Part shown: piece by piece, positions 44,690 through 53,932 of the stretch
How the letters are laid out: every line of letters starts with the position of its first letter
How positions within the stretch are numbered: the stretch's first letter is position 1
Assembly: GCA_017794925.1 (NCBI GenBank)
Contig: CP051238.1
Location: 3,996,084 to 4,060,083, forward strand
Source: Aestuariibacter sp.
GTDB lineage: Bacteria; Pseudomonadota; Gammaproteobacteria; Enterobacterales; Alteromonadaceae
Reading direction: 5' to 3'
DNA length: 64,000 nt
Position numbers and translations under genes: made by a program
Notes under the pieces: model-generated
What the model was told of the DNA's origin: nothing
The model's input: the letters and a program-made list of their open reading frames with translations, nothing else
Databases searched by the model: none

Positions 44690-45997
44690 ATGATTAACTG
44701 GTCAACGCTTTCTGATGCCGAAAAAACCGAGGCGCTGTCGCGCCCGGCCATGGCAGACAGCGAGTCACTGCGGAACACGGTTGCGGGTATTCTGACCGAC
44801 GTCACCGCCCGTGGCGACGACGCGGTACTTGAATACACCCGCAAGTTTGATTGCCCGTCACTTGAAGCATTACAACTGTCGACAGCCACTCGCGATGCGC
44901 TTGCTGCGCAGGTTACCACTGACGTGCAAGATGCGATTAAAACCGCATTTAACAACGTAAAACAGTTTCACGAGGCGCAGTACCCAGAAGATATTCGCCT
45001 CACCACAACACCCGGTGTTGTATGTGAACAGCGCTTTACCGGCCTTGAAGCCGTGGGCTTGTATATTCCAGGTGGCAGTGCGCCTTTACCGTCAACCGTC
45101 ATGATGCTGGGTGTGCCGTCGTTAGTGGCAGGCTGTAAGCGCCGTGTACTATGTACGCCGCCCAATACACAACAACAAATTGCACCGGAAATTGCCTTCG
45201 CCGCCAAGCTGTGTGGCATTGAAGAAATCTATTTATGCGGTGGCGCACAAGCCATTGCGGCAATGGCGTTTGGTACCGACACTATCGCCAAGGTCGACAA
45301 GATCTTTGGGCCGGGTAACAGCTTTGTGACCGAGGCCAAACAGCAAGTGAGTCTGCGAGCAGATGGCGCGGCTATTGATATGCCAGCAGGGCCATCTGAA
45401 GTACTGGTGCTGGCCGATGCAAACGCCAGTGCTGAATTTGTCGCCTCTGATCTGCTGTCTCAAGCAGAGCACGGTCCCGACTCTCAGGCCATTCTGGTGT
45501 CAGAAAGTCAGGCGCTTATTGAGGCTACGGAAGCAGAAGTTACAGCACAACTTGCGCGTTTGTCGCGTGAAAGCATTGCCAGCAAAGCCATGCAAAATGC
45601 CCGCTACATTCTGGCAGGTTCGGTTGAGCAGGCCATTGAAGTAAGCAATGCCTACGCACCAGAACACTTAATCGTGCAAATTGACAATGCCAGGGATTAC
45701 CTGCCGGCCATTAAACACGCCGGCTCTATTTTCCTTGGCCCATGGTCGCCGGAGAGTGCTGGCGATTATGCATCAGGTACAAACCACGTGCTGCCTACCT
45801 ATGGCTATGCGCGTAACTATTCCAGTTTGGGACTGCTTGATTTTATGCGCCGCTATACCATTCAGGAATTGTCTGAAGACGGCATGCGCAATCTGGGCCC
45901 CGCAATTATGCAACTGGCCGATGCCGAAGGGCTGGACGCTCACCGTGACGCGGTGCGCTATCGCCTGGAAGCCTTGCAACGTAACGATTCGAAGTAG
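44690..45997 (+). CDS. hisD: histidinol dehydrogenase
   Basis: Zinc enzyme oxidising L-histidinol to histidine in two NAD-dependent steps, the last step of the pathway. The 435 residues include the family signature around IDMPAGPSEVLVLAD and SQAEHGPDSQA (zinc-ligand region) and APEHLIVQ with the catalytic His. GAGAGG precedes the ATG. The gap to hisC is 11 bases. Confidence 0.97.
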   Translation: MINWSTLSDAEKTEALSRPAMADSESLRNTVAGILTDVTARGDDAVLEYTRKFDCPSLEALQLSTATRDALAAQVTTDVQDAIKTAFNNVKQFHEAQYPEDIRLTTTPGVVCEQRFTGLEAVGLYIPGGSAPLPSTVMMLGVPSLVAGCKRRVLCTPPNTQQQIAPEIAFAAKLCGIEEIYLCGGAQAIAAMAFGTDTIAKVDKIFGPGNSFVTEAKQQVSLRADGAAIDMPAGPSEVLVLADANASAEFVASDLLSQAEHGPDSQAILVSESQALIEATEAEVTAQLARLSRESIASKAMQNARYILAGSVEQAIEVSNAYAPEHLIVQIDNARDYLPAIKHAGSIFLGPWSPESAGDYASGTNHVLPTYGYARNYSSLGLLDFMRRYTIQELSEDGMRNLGPAIMQLADAEGLDAHRDAVRYRLEALQRNDSK

Positions 45998-46008
45998 AGA
46001 GCCTGTGT

Positions 46009-47091
46009 ATGAGTAAGTTAGTTGATGCCCTTATCAACGCCAATCTGGTGCCGCTGAAGCCCTATGAATCAGCGCGCCGATTATTTTCTGGTGGCCAGGA
46101 CTGGCTCAATGCCAACGAATCGCCATTTGCCAACCCCTATGAGATTGATGACAGTCACTTCAATCGCTACCCATCTTGTCAGCCGTCTGGCGTCATCAAC
46201 GGTTATGCACGTTATGCTGGTGTAGAAACGTCACAACTTATTGTGACCCGGGGTGCCGATGAAGGGATTGAATTACTGATCCGCACGTTTTGTACGCCCG
46301 GTGAAGATCGCATTCTGATTTGCCCGCCGACCTACGGAATGTACGCCATCAGCGCAGAAACCTGTGACGTAGGCATTGAGCGCGTGCCGCTCAAGCCAGA
46401 CTTTAATCTGGACGTCGATGGCATTTGCGCCGTCGACAACGTGAACCTGATCTTTATTTGTGCGCCTAACAACCCAACCGGTACACAGGTTAAAGCCACA
46501 GATGTAGAGCGTATTCTGGAACACTTTAAAGACCGCGCGCTGGTCGTGATGGACGAGGCCTACATTGAGTTTGATATGGCCAACACCTGGGCCAACAAGT
46601 TCAGTCAGTATTCGAACCTGGTTGTATTGCGCACGCTGTCAAAAGCCTTTGCACTGGCCGGTTTACGCTGCGGTTTTACGCTGGCAAACGAAGACATTAT
46701 TCAGGCACTGATGAAGGTCATTGCGCCTTACCCAATCCCTGAGCCAGTCGCACAAATTGTGACCCAGGCACTCAGTGAAGAAAACGTGGGCCGTATGCGC
46801 GAACAGGTAAGCTATCTGAACAACGAACGCGACGCCCTTCGCACAGCCCTTGGCGCCCTGCCTGGCGTTACGCTGATGGGTGATGTAAAAGCCAACTATA
46901 TATTGTTCCGTCACCCGCAAAGCAGCGACATCATGCAATATTTAGTCAGCGAAGGCATGCTCATTCGCGATCAGTCCAAGCAACTGAATTTACAACACTG
47001 TTTGCGCGTTACCGTTGGCAACGCCGAACAAAATCAGCGACTGCTGTCGCTGCTGAACACCTTTTTTCAACAAACAGGAGCCCAGTCATGA
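46009..47091 (+). CDS. hisC: histidinol-phosphate aminotransferase
   Basis: PLP aminotransferase of 360 residues. The PLP lysine lies in RTLSKAFALAGLRCG; CAPNNPTGT and VVMDEAYIEF carry the cofactor-contacting Asn and Asp. It overlaps hisB by four bases (ATGA), consistent with coupling. Confidence 0.97.
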   Translation: MSKLVDALINANLVPLKPYESARRLFSGGQDWLNANESPFANPYEIDDSHFNRYPSCQPSGVINGYARYAGVETSQLIVTRGADEGIELLIRTFCTPGEDRILICPPTYGMYAISAETCDVGIERVPLKPDFNLDVDGICAVDNVNLIFICAPNNPTGTQVKATDVERILEHFKDRALVVMDEAYIEFDMANTWANKFSQYSNLVVLRTLSKAFALAGLRCGFTLANEDIIQALMKVIAPYPIPEPVAQIVTQALSEENVGRMREQVSYLNNERDALRTALGALPGVTLMGDVKANYILFRHPQSSDIMQYLVSEGMLIRDQSKQLNLQHCLRVTVGNAEQNQRLLSLLNTFFQQTGAQS

Positions 47092-48158
47092 GTCAGCAAG
47101 CCATTTTATTTATCGACCGTGACGGCACATTGGTAGAAGAACCGCCTATCGATAAGCAGTTAGACACACTGGAAAAGCTGGTCTTCGAACCCCAGGTGAT
47201 TCCCGTATTACTTAAGCTGAAAGCGGCAGGCTACAAGCTGGTTATGGTAACCAACCAGGATGGCTTGGGTACCGACAGCTTCCCGACCGCGGATTTTGAA
47301 AAGCCACACAATGCCATGATGGCCATCTTCGAAAGTCAGGGTGTGACCTTTGACGACGTGCTGATTTGCCCTCACTTCGACGCCGACAATTGCACATGCC
47401 GCAAGCCTAAACTGGGCATGGTGAAAGACTATCTGCAACAGGGTAAAGTCGATTTCACCCGCTCAGCCGTAATTGGCGATCGTCTGACTGACATCCAGTT
47501 AGCCGAGAACATGGGTATTGTAGGTATTCGCTACGACCGCGAAACGCTGAACTGGCCAATGATTGAAAAGCAACTACTGGCCTCTGCCCGCATTGCCGAA
47601 GTCACCCGCACCACGTCTGAAACCGACATCCATGTGCGTGTAGATTTAGACTCAGCAGCTAAATCCAGTATTCACACCGGCATTGGCTTTTTCGACCACA
47701 TGCTCGACCAGATTGCCACCCATGGCGGCTTCGAACTGCAGGTAAAAGTAGATGGCGATTTACACATCGACGATCACCACAGTGTTGAAGACACCGCACT
47801 GGCATTAGGCGAAGCACTGAAAAAAGCCCTTGGCAATAAACGTGGTATTGGCCGCTTTGGTTTCGCGCTGCCCATGGACGAGTGTCGGGCGGAATGCATC
47901 ATGGATATTTCCAACCGCCCTTACCTTAAGTTCGAGGCTGACTTCAGCCGCGATCAGGTAGGCGAAATGGCCACTGAAATGGTCGAGCACTTCTTCTATT
48001 CTCTGTCGCAAAGCATGGGGCTTTCCTTGCATTTGTCGACCACTGAGGGCAATGCTCACCATCAGGTAGAAAGCTTATTCAAAGTGTTTGGCCGCGCATT
48101 GCGCCAGGCAATTACGCGCCAGGGTGACGCCCTGCCAAGCAGTAAAGGAGCCCTGTAA
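47088..48158 (+). CDS. hisB: bifunctional histidinol-phosphatase / IGP dehydratase
   Basis: Fusion protein of 356 residues. The N-terminal half (about 1-165) is a HAD phosphatase with FIDRDGTLVEEPP and the zinc loop CPHFDADNCTCRKPK; the C-terminal half is imidazoleglycerol-phosphate dehydratase with metal-binding DDHHSVED and NAHHQVES. The fused form is typical of enteric and related gammaproteobacteria. hisH starts inside its stop codon. Confidence 0.97.
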   Translation: MSQQAILFIDRDGTLVEEPPIDKQLDTLEKLVFEPQVIPVLLKLKAAGYKLVMVTNQDGLGTDSFPTADFEKPHNAMMAIFESQGVTFDDVLICPHFDADNCTCRKPKLGMVKDYLQQGKVDFTRSAVIGDRLTDIQLAENMGIVGIRYDRETLNWPMIEKQLLASARIAEVTRTTSETDIHVRVDLDSAAKSSIHTGIGFFDHMLDQIATHGGFELQVKVDGDLHIDDHHSVEDTALALGEALKKALGNKRGIGRFGFALPMDECRAECIMDISNRPYLKFEADFSRDQVGEMATEMVEHFFYSLSQSMGLSLHLSTTEGNAHHQVESLFKVFGRALRQAITRQGDALPSSKGAL

Positions 48159-48763
48159 TGTCACAACAAACCATTGTGATCGTAAACACCGGCTGTGCGA
48201 ACATTTCATCGGTAAAGTTTGCGCTGGAACGCTTGGGTGTGGCGGTTACCGTGTCTGACGACCCGGCTGTCATTAAAGCGGCCGACAAAGTGTTTCTGCC
48301 CGGCGTGGGCAGCGCTGGCGCAGCCATGAAAAGCATTACCGGAAAAGACCTTATTCCAACGCTGCAGCAACTCACGCAACCAGTACTGGGGGTTTGTCTT
48401 GGTATGCAATTAATGGTTCAGCAGTCTGATGAAGCCACCAGCGGTACCATTGATTGCCTGAAGCTGATGCCGGGCGAAGTGACCCGCCTTAAAGCCGGCG
48501 ACTTACGCCTGCCTCACATGGGCTGGAACACGATTACGCCGAAGGCTGATTCACCGTTATTTGCCGGTATTGATACGGGCACCTATTTCTACTTCGTGCA
48601 CAGCTTTGCGGTACCCGTGTATGAGCATACGCTGGCATCGTGTGAATACGGCCAGCCCTTCTCGGCGGCTATCCAGCACAATAATTTCTTCGGTGTGCAA
48701 TTCCACCCTGAGCGCTCTGGTGAAGCCGGTGCACAACTGTTAACTAACTTTGTGAACATGTAA
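48158..48763 (+). CDS. hisH: imidazole glycerol phosphate synthase, glutaminase subunit
   Basis: Glutamine amidotransferase subunit of 201 residues feeding ammonia to HisF. The nucleophile is in LGVCLGMQLM, and the catalytic His-Glu pair in VQFHPERSGEAG. One-base overlaps join it to hisB before and hisA after. Confidence 0.97.
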   Translation: MSQQTIVIVNTGCANISSVKFALERLGVAVTVSDDPAVIKAADKVFLPGVGSAGAAMKSITGKDLIPTLQQLTQPVLGVCLGMQLMVQQSDEATSGTIDCLKLMPGEVTRLKAGDLRLPHMGWNTITPKADSPLFAGIDTGTYFYFVHSFAVPVYEHTLASCEYGQPFSAAIQHNNFFGVQFHPERSGEAGAQLLTNFVNM

Positions 48764-49500
48764 TGATTATTCCAGCAATTGATTTAATAGACGGCGCGGT
48801 CGTTCGCCTTTATCAGGGCGACTACAATCAGAAAACCCAGTACACCTTAGCGCCGGTTGATGTGGTGCATAGCTACGCCGACCAGGGTGCAGAATGGCTT
48901 CATATTGTGGATCTGACCGGTGCTAAAGACACCAGCAAGCGTCAGCTTACCCTGCTCAAACAAATGGTCGACACCAAGCGCATGAAGTTTCAGGCTGGTG
49001 GCGGTATTCGCAGTGAGCAGGAAGTCGCTCAGCTGTTAGAGTCCGGCGTAAGCCGCGTGGTCGTTGGTTCATTGGCGGTAAAGGAAACGGCACTGGTAAA
49101 GAGTTGGGTTGAGAAATACGGCCCGGAGCACATTGTACTGGCCCTGGATATCAACATTGACGAGCAAGGCAATAAATTCATTGCCACCCACGGCTGGCAG
49201 GAAAACTCGGGAGTGTCACTGGAACAAATCCTGGGTGAGTTTGCTGAAGTCGGCGCAAAACATGTTCTGTGCACCGATATAAGCCGCGACGGTACCTTGC
49301 AAGGCTCTAACGTGGCACTGTACACCGAAGTGTGTAAACAGTTTCCGGCAGTAAGCTGGCAGGCCTCTGGTGGCATTGGCTCGCTGGACGACATTCGCGC
49401 CTTACGCCCCACCGGCGTCGGCGGCGTGATTTTAGGCCGGGCGTTACTGGAAGGTAAATTCAACGTTGAGGAGGCTATCGCATGCTGGCAAAACGGATAA
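48763..49500 (+). CDS. hisA: ProFAR isomerase (HisA)
   Basis: A (beta-alpha)8 barrel enzyme of 245 residues performing the Amadori rearrangement of ProFAR. The opening MIIPAIDLIDG carries the first catalytic Asp, and CTDISRDGTLQG the second; FQAGGGIRS and QASGGIGSLDD are the phosphate-binding strands. Its last 19 bases overlap hisF. Confidence 0.97.
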   Translation: MIIPAIDLIDGAVVRLYQGDYNQKTQYTLAPVDVVHSYADQGAEWLHIVDLTGAKDTSKRQLTLLKQMVDTKRMKFQAGGGIRSEQEVAQLLESGVSRVVVGSLAVKETALVKSWVEKYGPEHIVLALDINIDEQGNKFIATHGWQENSGVSLEQILGEFAEVGAKHVLCTDISRDGTLQGSNVALYTEVCKQFPAVSWQASGGIGSLDDIRALRPTGVGGVILGRALLEGKFNVEEAIACWQNG

Positions 49501-50270
49501 TTCCTTGTTTGGATGTACGCGATGGCAAAGTGGTTAAGGGCGTACAATTTCGCAACCACGAAATCATTGGTGACATCGTACCGCTGGCGGAACAATACGC
49601 GAAAGCCGGCGCAGACGAACTGGTGTTTTACGATATTACCGCCAGCTCTGACCAGCGTGTGGTAGACAAAAGCTGGGTAAGCCGTATTGCACAAGTCATT
49701 GATATCCCGTTCTGCGTGGCCGGTGGTATCAAGTCAGTTGAAGATGCGGGCCGCATCCTTGAAATGGGTGCCGACAAGATTTCCATAAACTCACCAGCGC
49801 TGACTAACCCTGACCTGATCAACGAGCTACACGATGTGTACGGGCAGCAGTGCGTGGTAATCGGTATCGACAGTTTTTACAACAAAGACAACAACCAGTA
49901 CGAAGTGTACAAATTTACCGGCGACGAGAGTCGCACTCAGCAAACCGCCTGGCAAACACTGGACTGGATTAAAGAAGTGCAGCAACGCGGTGCCGGTGAA
50001 ATCGTACTGAATTGTATGAACCAGGACGGCGTGCGTCAGGGTTACGACATTGCTCAGCTAAAAGCCGTGCGTGATATTTGTAATATCCCGCTGATTGCCT
50101 CTGGCGGAGCGGGCGCGATTACCCACTTTACCGATGTATTTCAACAAGCCGATGTCGACGGCGCGCTGGCAGCGTCTGTTTTCCACAAAGGCATTATCGA
50201 CATCGACGAACTCAAAGCCACGCTGGTTAGCGAAGGCATTGCCATGCGCGAACGCTTTCGCCAGGGTTAA
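49482..50270 (+). CDS. hisF: imidazole glycerol phosphate synthase, cyclase subunit
   Basis: A (beta-alpha)8 cyclase of 262 residues, partner of HisH. The opening MLAKRIIPCLDVRDGKVVKG contains the catalytic Asp; LNCMNQDGVRQGYD contains the second Asp, and IASGGAGAITHF is a phosphate site. The start lies within hisA, 19 bases from its end; no later Met would keep the first strand. Confidence 0.97.
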   Translation: MLAKRIIPCLDVRDGKVVKGVQFRNHEIIGDIVPLAEQYAKAGADELVFYDITASSDQRVVDKSWVSRIAQVIDIPFCVAGGIKSVEDAGRILEMGADKISINSPALTNPDLINELHDVYGQQCVVIGIDSFYNKDNNQYEVYKFTGDESRTQQTAWQTLDWIKEVQQRGAGEIVLNCMNQDGVRQGYDIAQLKAVRDICNIPLIASGGAGAITHFTDVFQQADVDGALAASVFHKGIIDIDELKATLVSEGIAMRERFRQG

Positions 50271-50287
50271 CCGACAAGGGTGTGAAT

Positions 50288-50908
50288 ATGAAAGTGACAC
50301 AACAAACACTTGCGCAATTGGCGTGGGATAAAATGGACAACCTGCTGCCTGCCATCGTGCAGGATGCCGTAACCGGCAAAGTGCTGATGCAGGGTTATAT
50401 GAATCAGGACGCACTGACAACAACGCTGGAAAGCGGCAAGGTCACATTTTTTAGCCGTTCAAAGCAGCGCTTGTGGCAAAAAGGCGAAACCTCAGGCAAT
50501 ACACTGGATCTGGTGAGCATCAGCGCTGATTGTGATGCCGACTCGTTGTTGGTACTGGCCAATCCCAATGGCCCAACCTGCCACACCGGCGCAGAAAGCT
50601 GCTGGTTTAATGGTGAGGTTGCTGACTACACCTTTATTGGCGATCTTGAGCGGATACTGGCTGAGCGTAAAAACGCCGATCCCGACTCCAGCTATACCGC
50701 CAGACTGTACAGCAAAGGCGTAAAACGCATCGCCCAGAAAGTAGGTGAAGAAGGCGTAGAAACCGCCCTGGCGGCGACCGTTATGGACACCGAAGAACTG
50801 AAAAACGAAGCAGCCGATTTACTGTATCACTTAACGGTACTGCTACAAGCGTGTGATATGTCGATGTCGGATGCGATCAGCATTCTTCGCGAACGTCACA
50901 AAGCCTAA
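50288..50908 (+). CDS. hisI: bifunctional PR-AMP cyclohydrolase / PR-ATP pyrophosphatase
   Basis: HisIE fusion of 206 residues for steps two and three of the pathway. The HisI part (about 1-115) has zinc ligands in CHTGAESCWF; the HisE part (about 118-206) has RIAQKVGEEGVETALAA. ATG 50288 has AAGGG eight bases upstream and is preferred to the GTG at 50282. It is the last gene before the terminator. Confidence 0.96.
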   Translation: MKVTQQTLAQLAWDKMDNLLPAIVQDAVTGKVLMQGYMNQDALTTTLESGKVTFFSRSKQRLWQKGETSGNTLDLVSISADCDADSLLVLANPNGPTCHTGAESCWFNGEVADYTFIGDLERILAERKNADPDSSYTARLYSKGVKRIAQKVGEEGVETALAATVMDTEELKNEAADLLYHLTVLLQACDMSMSDAISILRERHKA

Positions 50909-50921
50909 CACCTTCCTGTTA

Positions 50922-50957
50922 AAAAGAGCCGCGATAGTCTGAACGCGGCTCTTCTCT
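50922..50957 (+). terminator. terminator of the his operon
   Basis: AAGAGCCGCG (50924-50933) pairs with CGCGGCTCTT (50944-50953) around a ten-base loop, followed by a short T/C-rich run. It starts 14 bases after the hisI stop. Confidence 0.85.
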
Positions 50958-51110
50958 CCTCCCCTAATTAAAAATTCACAACACTGATACCCGATATGAA
51001 AATGAAGTGCGGATTACCGCCATATTTGGCTTGCATGAAATTTATACAGCGTTAAGATTTTAGTATGACTTTTATATTGTTTTGCATGCACGTCAAATCA
51101 GGAAAAGCCA

Positions 51111-51914
51111 TTGCATATTATTCTCTTACTCATACTGTTATCACTTTTTCACTTTCGCGCATTCTCTGCTGAAGAGGTGGTCACTAACGATAATAAACAT
51201 ATTATCGTCGGCGCCCAGCTAAGCGGGCTGTTTCATTTAGGCACAGGCACCGAAAATCGTGGTGTCTACTTCGATATCATTTATAAAGCATTGCAGGAAA
51301 CCGGCCTTTACGAACAATTTGAGCTTATCGTGATGCCAATGTCCCGGGCAAAAAAAGACTTTGTAGAAAAGAAATATGCTTGCTATGCACCAGGTATCGC
51401 TTCGTTTGACCTGACTAATGAAGCAAAAGATCTTGGTCACTCACTTATCAGCACGCCACTCAACAGAGCGTCTGTGAGAGTGATCAGTAAAGATCCTGGT
51501 GATGTCCCGTCAAGCGCATCAGACATTTCTAATTACAGTGTACTTAGCATTGTACGGGGTACGCCAATGAGCGATGAAATGAAAGGCATTGCGGAACGGG
51601 TTACCCAAGTGTTTTACGTCAATAGTGAAGCAGAGAATGTTCAGATGTTAGTATCGGAAAAGGTCGACTACATTTTTGCGTTTTATCCGGATATTTTATT
51701 CGCCTACGAGACACTTGGTATTAATCCTCTCCCCTTCAACCAAGACTATTCTCCATTAGTAATGGACGACACCGTGTTGTGCCACCCCGAGTTTGAAGAC
51801 GCATTCAACGTTCTGGATACAAAGCTCGAGGAATATAAAAAAGACGGCACGTTAAGCGCCATTCTCGGACACTTGTACATGCTCCCCGAGAATGTGTCTG
51901 CAGAGCGAATGTAA
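51111..51914 (+). CDS. periplasmic solute-binding protein, SBP3-like
   Basis: A 267-residue exported protein with a signal peptide (about 1-20, ending AFSA). The remainder resembles the amino-acid-type extracellular binding fold: DIIYKALQETGLYEQF, then MPMSRAKKDF and VQMLVSEKVDYIFAF. It starts with TTG at 51111 behind AGGAAA. No permease or ATPase gene is near, so it may be an orphan sensor or scavenger. The ligand is not predictable. Confidence 0.8.
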   Translation: MHIILLLILLSLFHFRAFSAEEVVTNDNKHIIVGAQLSGLFHLGTGTENRGVYFDIIYKALQETGLYEQFELIVMPMSRAKKDFVEKKYACYAPGIASFDLTNEAKDLGHSLISTPLNRASVRVISKDPGDVPSSASDISNYSVLSIVRGTPMSDEMKGIAERVTQVFYVNSEAENVQMLVSEKVDYIFAFYPDILFAYETLGINPLPFNQDYSPLVMDDTVLCHPEFEDAFNVLDTKLEEYKKDGTLSAILGHLYMLPENVSAERM

Positions 51915-52009
51915 GTGAGTACCTTGCAAGACACTCAGTACAACCCAGGCGATCTGCACCCAAACATTATTGGAGCATAACTTGATAATGCTCGTCTTCT
52001 ACTCTCAGG

Positions 52010-52363
52010 TTACTCACCTCCACCATCAGACGTAGTTGCCGTCGCAGCGATAATGCTAGCAGTGGCAGCCGAGGATTGTTGCGCTTGTAACTGATCCGCA
52101 ATCAGGCTGGCATTTTGGTTTTCACTGGCGATAATGCACGCGCCATAACCAAAGCCATCCAGTTTGTTTTCCCAACGAATTCTACCATTTTCTGCGTTTA
52201 CGCAGAACAAGTGCCCGCCGGAATATGCAAACACGTTATTATCTTCAAACAGTAAATTAGTGACACCAGAAGTCGACTTTAATTTGGTATCCCATAGTTT
52301 CTTCCCTGTCGCTTTATCCAAACACACTACATGGCCTTTTATACCCAAGAATAGCTTTTCCAT
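52010..52363 (-). CDS. PQQ-blade-like protein, 117 aa
   Basis: Two PQQ-type beta-propeller strands are visible (HVVCLDKATGKKLWDTKL and HLFCVNAENGRIRWENKL), each ending in the A-x-x-G-x-x-x-W motif. A full propeller has seven or eight such blades, so this is only a fragment of the fold, followed by an Ala/Gln/Ser-rich tail. There is no signal peptide. It could be a short stand-alone protein that oligomerises, or a remnant of a larger gene. Confidence 0.7.
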   Translation of the reverse strand: MEKLFLGIKGHVVCLDKATGKKLWDTKLKSTSGVTNLLFEDNNVFAYSGGHLFCVNAENGRIRWENKLDGFGYGACIIASENQNASLIADQLQAQQSSAATASIIAATATTSDGGGE

Positions 52364-52494
52364 TTCGGCTCCTTCATCACTCGAATCTGGCAGTCAGGTT
52401 AACACCATTCAGTGGACATGATATGCCTCAGACATACTTGCTAACAATTCCCATTTGCCGGGAATAGACATCACTCTCATTGAAAGCCTGGACG

Positions 52495-53295
52495 CTACCG
52501 AACTGATACTTGCTGAACAGCGGGCTGGTACCCTTGCTCAGCAGACCGCTTTAACCATAACGTACTTTTCGTCATATTCATTGGCTTCCCAGTGCCAGTC
52601 GCAAACATAACGGATAACGCATATTGCGCCTTGGGATTACCGGCTTCGGCGGCTAAAGTGAATAACGCTGCGGCTTTCTGCATATCGCGCTCGACAGCCA
52701 GCCCTGTTTCGTACAACCAGGCAAGTTCAGTCATCGCTGCATAGTCCGGAGGGTCCTGTTCAGTTAGCGCAACTAATTGCTTGATAGCCTGTTCGCTGTC
52801 CCCTTTCATTAATAGCTGCTTTACCGTCACCAAAGAGTCAGTCGAATCACCATTGTCCAGTGTTTGCAACAACTGGCCTGCGTCTTCATCACCATCCAGT
52901 GCCGCTATCATCAGCCAGTGTCTTGCGGTCTCGACAGACACCAGTTCCGGATGCGCCAGTGCCATTAAGCCAACCTGATAGGCTCCGGCTCGGCTCCCTG
53001 CTTCGGCAGACTGTAAATAGTAATCCCGGGCTTGCGCCAGGTTTGCCGGCACCCCTTTTCCTTGTTCATAAAGGATCCCTAAATTAAATAACGCCTCTTC
53101 GTTCCCCGCCCCTTTCATGTGCTGCCACATAGCATGTGCCAGTGAATAGTTCGCCATTTTAAATTCAGCATAAGCGAGATAGAGTTGAACGCGAGGCTGA
53201 GCAGCGACAAAATCTTCAGGTAAATCATTATTAGCCTGAGCCAATGGCAAACAAGCCAGTCCAATCAGTGCACCAGCCCACCGAATAACATTCAT
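52495..53295 (-). CDS. Sel1-repeat exported protein
   Basis: A 266-residue exported protein: signal peptide about 1-21 (ending AQA), then Sel1/TPR-like repeats such as ALFNLGILYEQGKGV, AYQVGLMALAHPELV and MTELAWLYETGLAV with NPKAQYALSVMFATGTG. Sel1 proteins are scaffolds, often in envelope processes. It is monocistronic. There is no clear terminator. Confidence 0.88.
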   Translation of the reverse strand: MNVIRWAGALIGLACLPLAQANNDLPEDFVAAQPRVQLYLAYAEFKMANYSLAHAMWQHMKGAGNEEALFNLGILYEQGKGVPANLAQARDYYLQSAEAGSRAGAYQVGLMALAHPELVSVETARHWLMIAALDGDEDAGQLLQTLDNGDSTDSLVTVKQLLMKGDSEQAIKQLVALTEQDPPDYAAMTELAWLYETGLAVERDMQKAAALFTLAAEAGNPKAQYALSVMFATGTGKPMNMTKSTLWLKRSAEQGYQPAVQQVSVR

Positions 53296-53427
53296 GATTC
53301 ATCTCTCGCTGTTCGTTGATGCACTAAGACTAAGTCAAATTGATTGGCTTTGTACTCCTACTTTAGAACGTTTTTCCTCAAGTATGGCAAATCACCGTAT
53401 CGTCCAGGCGTCCATCTTGACTGCGAT

Positions 53428-53904
53428 TTATTGTTGGCAACGCTCAAAATCAATCTGTAAATTAAACAAATAAGGCGTTACACCAGACATGTCACCGTCT
53501 TTCACGTTTACGTCTATGTTCTTCCAGGTATGACTCTGTAACGCGAGCAAAAAGTCCGGGTAGCTGCAAATGGCCTGCAACACGATGGGCTTGTACCGCT
53601 CAACAATGTCATCGCGATTATCCCGTTGATAGCGTTTATCCGTGAATTGAAATCCATCCCGATAATGCAAAGTCAGTGACACCCGACCATTACCTGGATT
53701 GATGAAGGAATGATAAAAAAGATGAGGATCAGTAAGGCTCAAATAGTCCTGAAAGAGCTCATTGCGTTCTTCTGCCTGCCATTGAGGATAATTGCCAAAT
53801 AGAGTAACAATCAAATAGCCAACTAAGAAAACACCGGCAGGTAGAAGGTAAAGGGTCTTAGCAAGGTGCCCTGTGTTATGCCCTGTGTTGTGCTGTTTTG
53901 TCAC
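53428..53904 (-). CDS. hypothetical single-pass membrane protein, 158 aa
   Basis: Not recognised. The N-terminus repeats NTGH twice (from a 12-base tandem DNA repeat), then one membrane segment (about 18-36), then a soluble periplasmic-looking domain with several aromatic strands and two Cys that could form a disulfide. It follows the binding-protein gene at 53933 by 28 bases on the same strand, so the two may share a transcript. Confidence 0.65.
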   Translation of the reverse strand: MTKQHNTGHNTGHLAKTLYLLPAGVFLVGYLIVTLFGNYPQWQAEERNELFQDYLSLTDPHLFYHSFINPGNGRVSLTLHYRDGFQFTDKRYQRDNRDDIVERYKPIVLQAICSYPDFLLALQSHTWKNIDVNVKDGDMSGVTPYLFNLQIDFERCQQ

Positions 53905-53932
53905 ATCATTGTATCACTGAGGGGAAAATACG

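Noticed and set aside
53820..53900. Tandem repeat of 12 bases near the start of the 53428 gene
   Set aside because: Only two copies, in frame, producing an NTGH repeat; too small for a repeat array or CRISPR.
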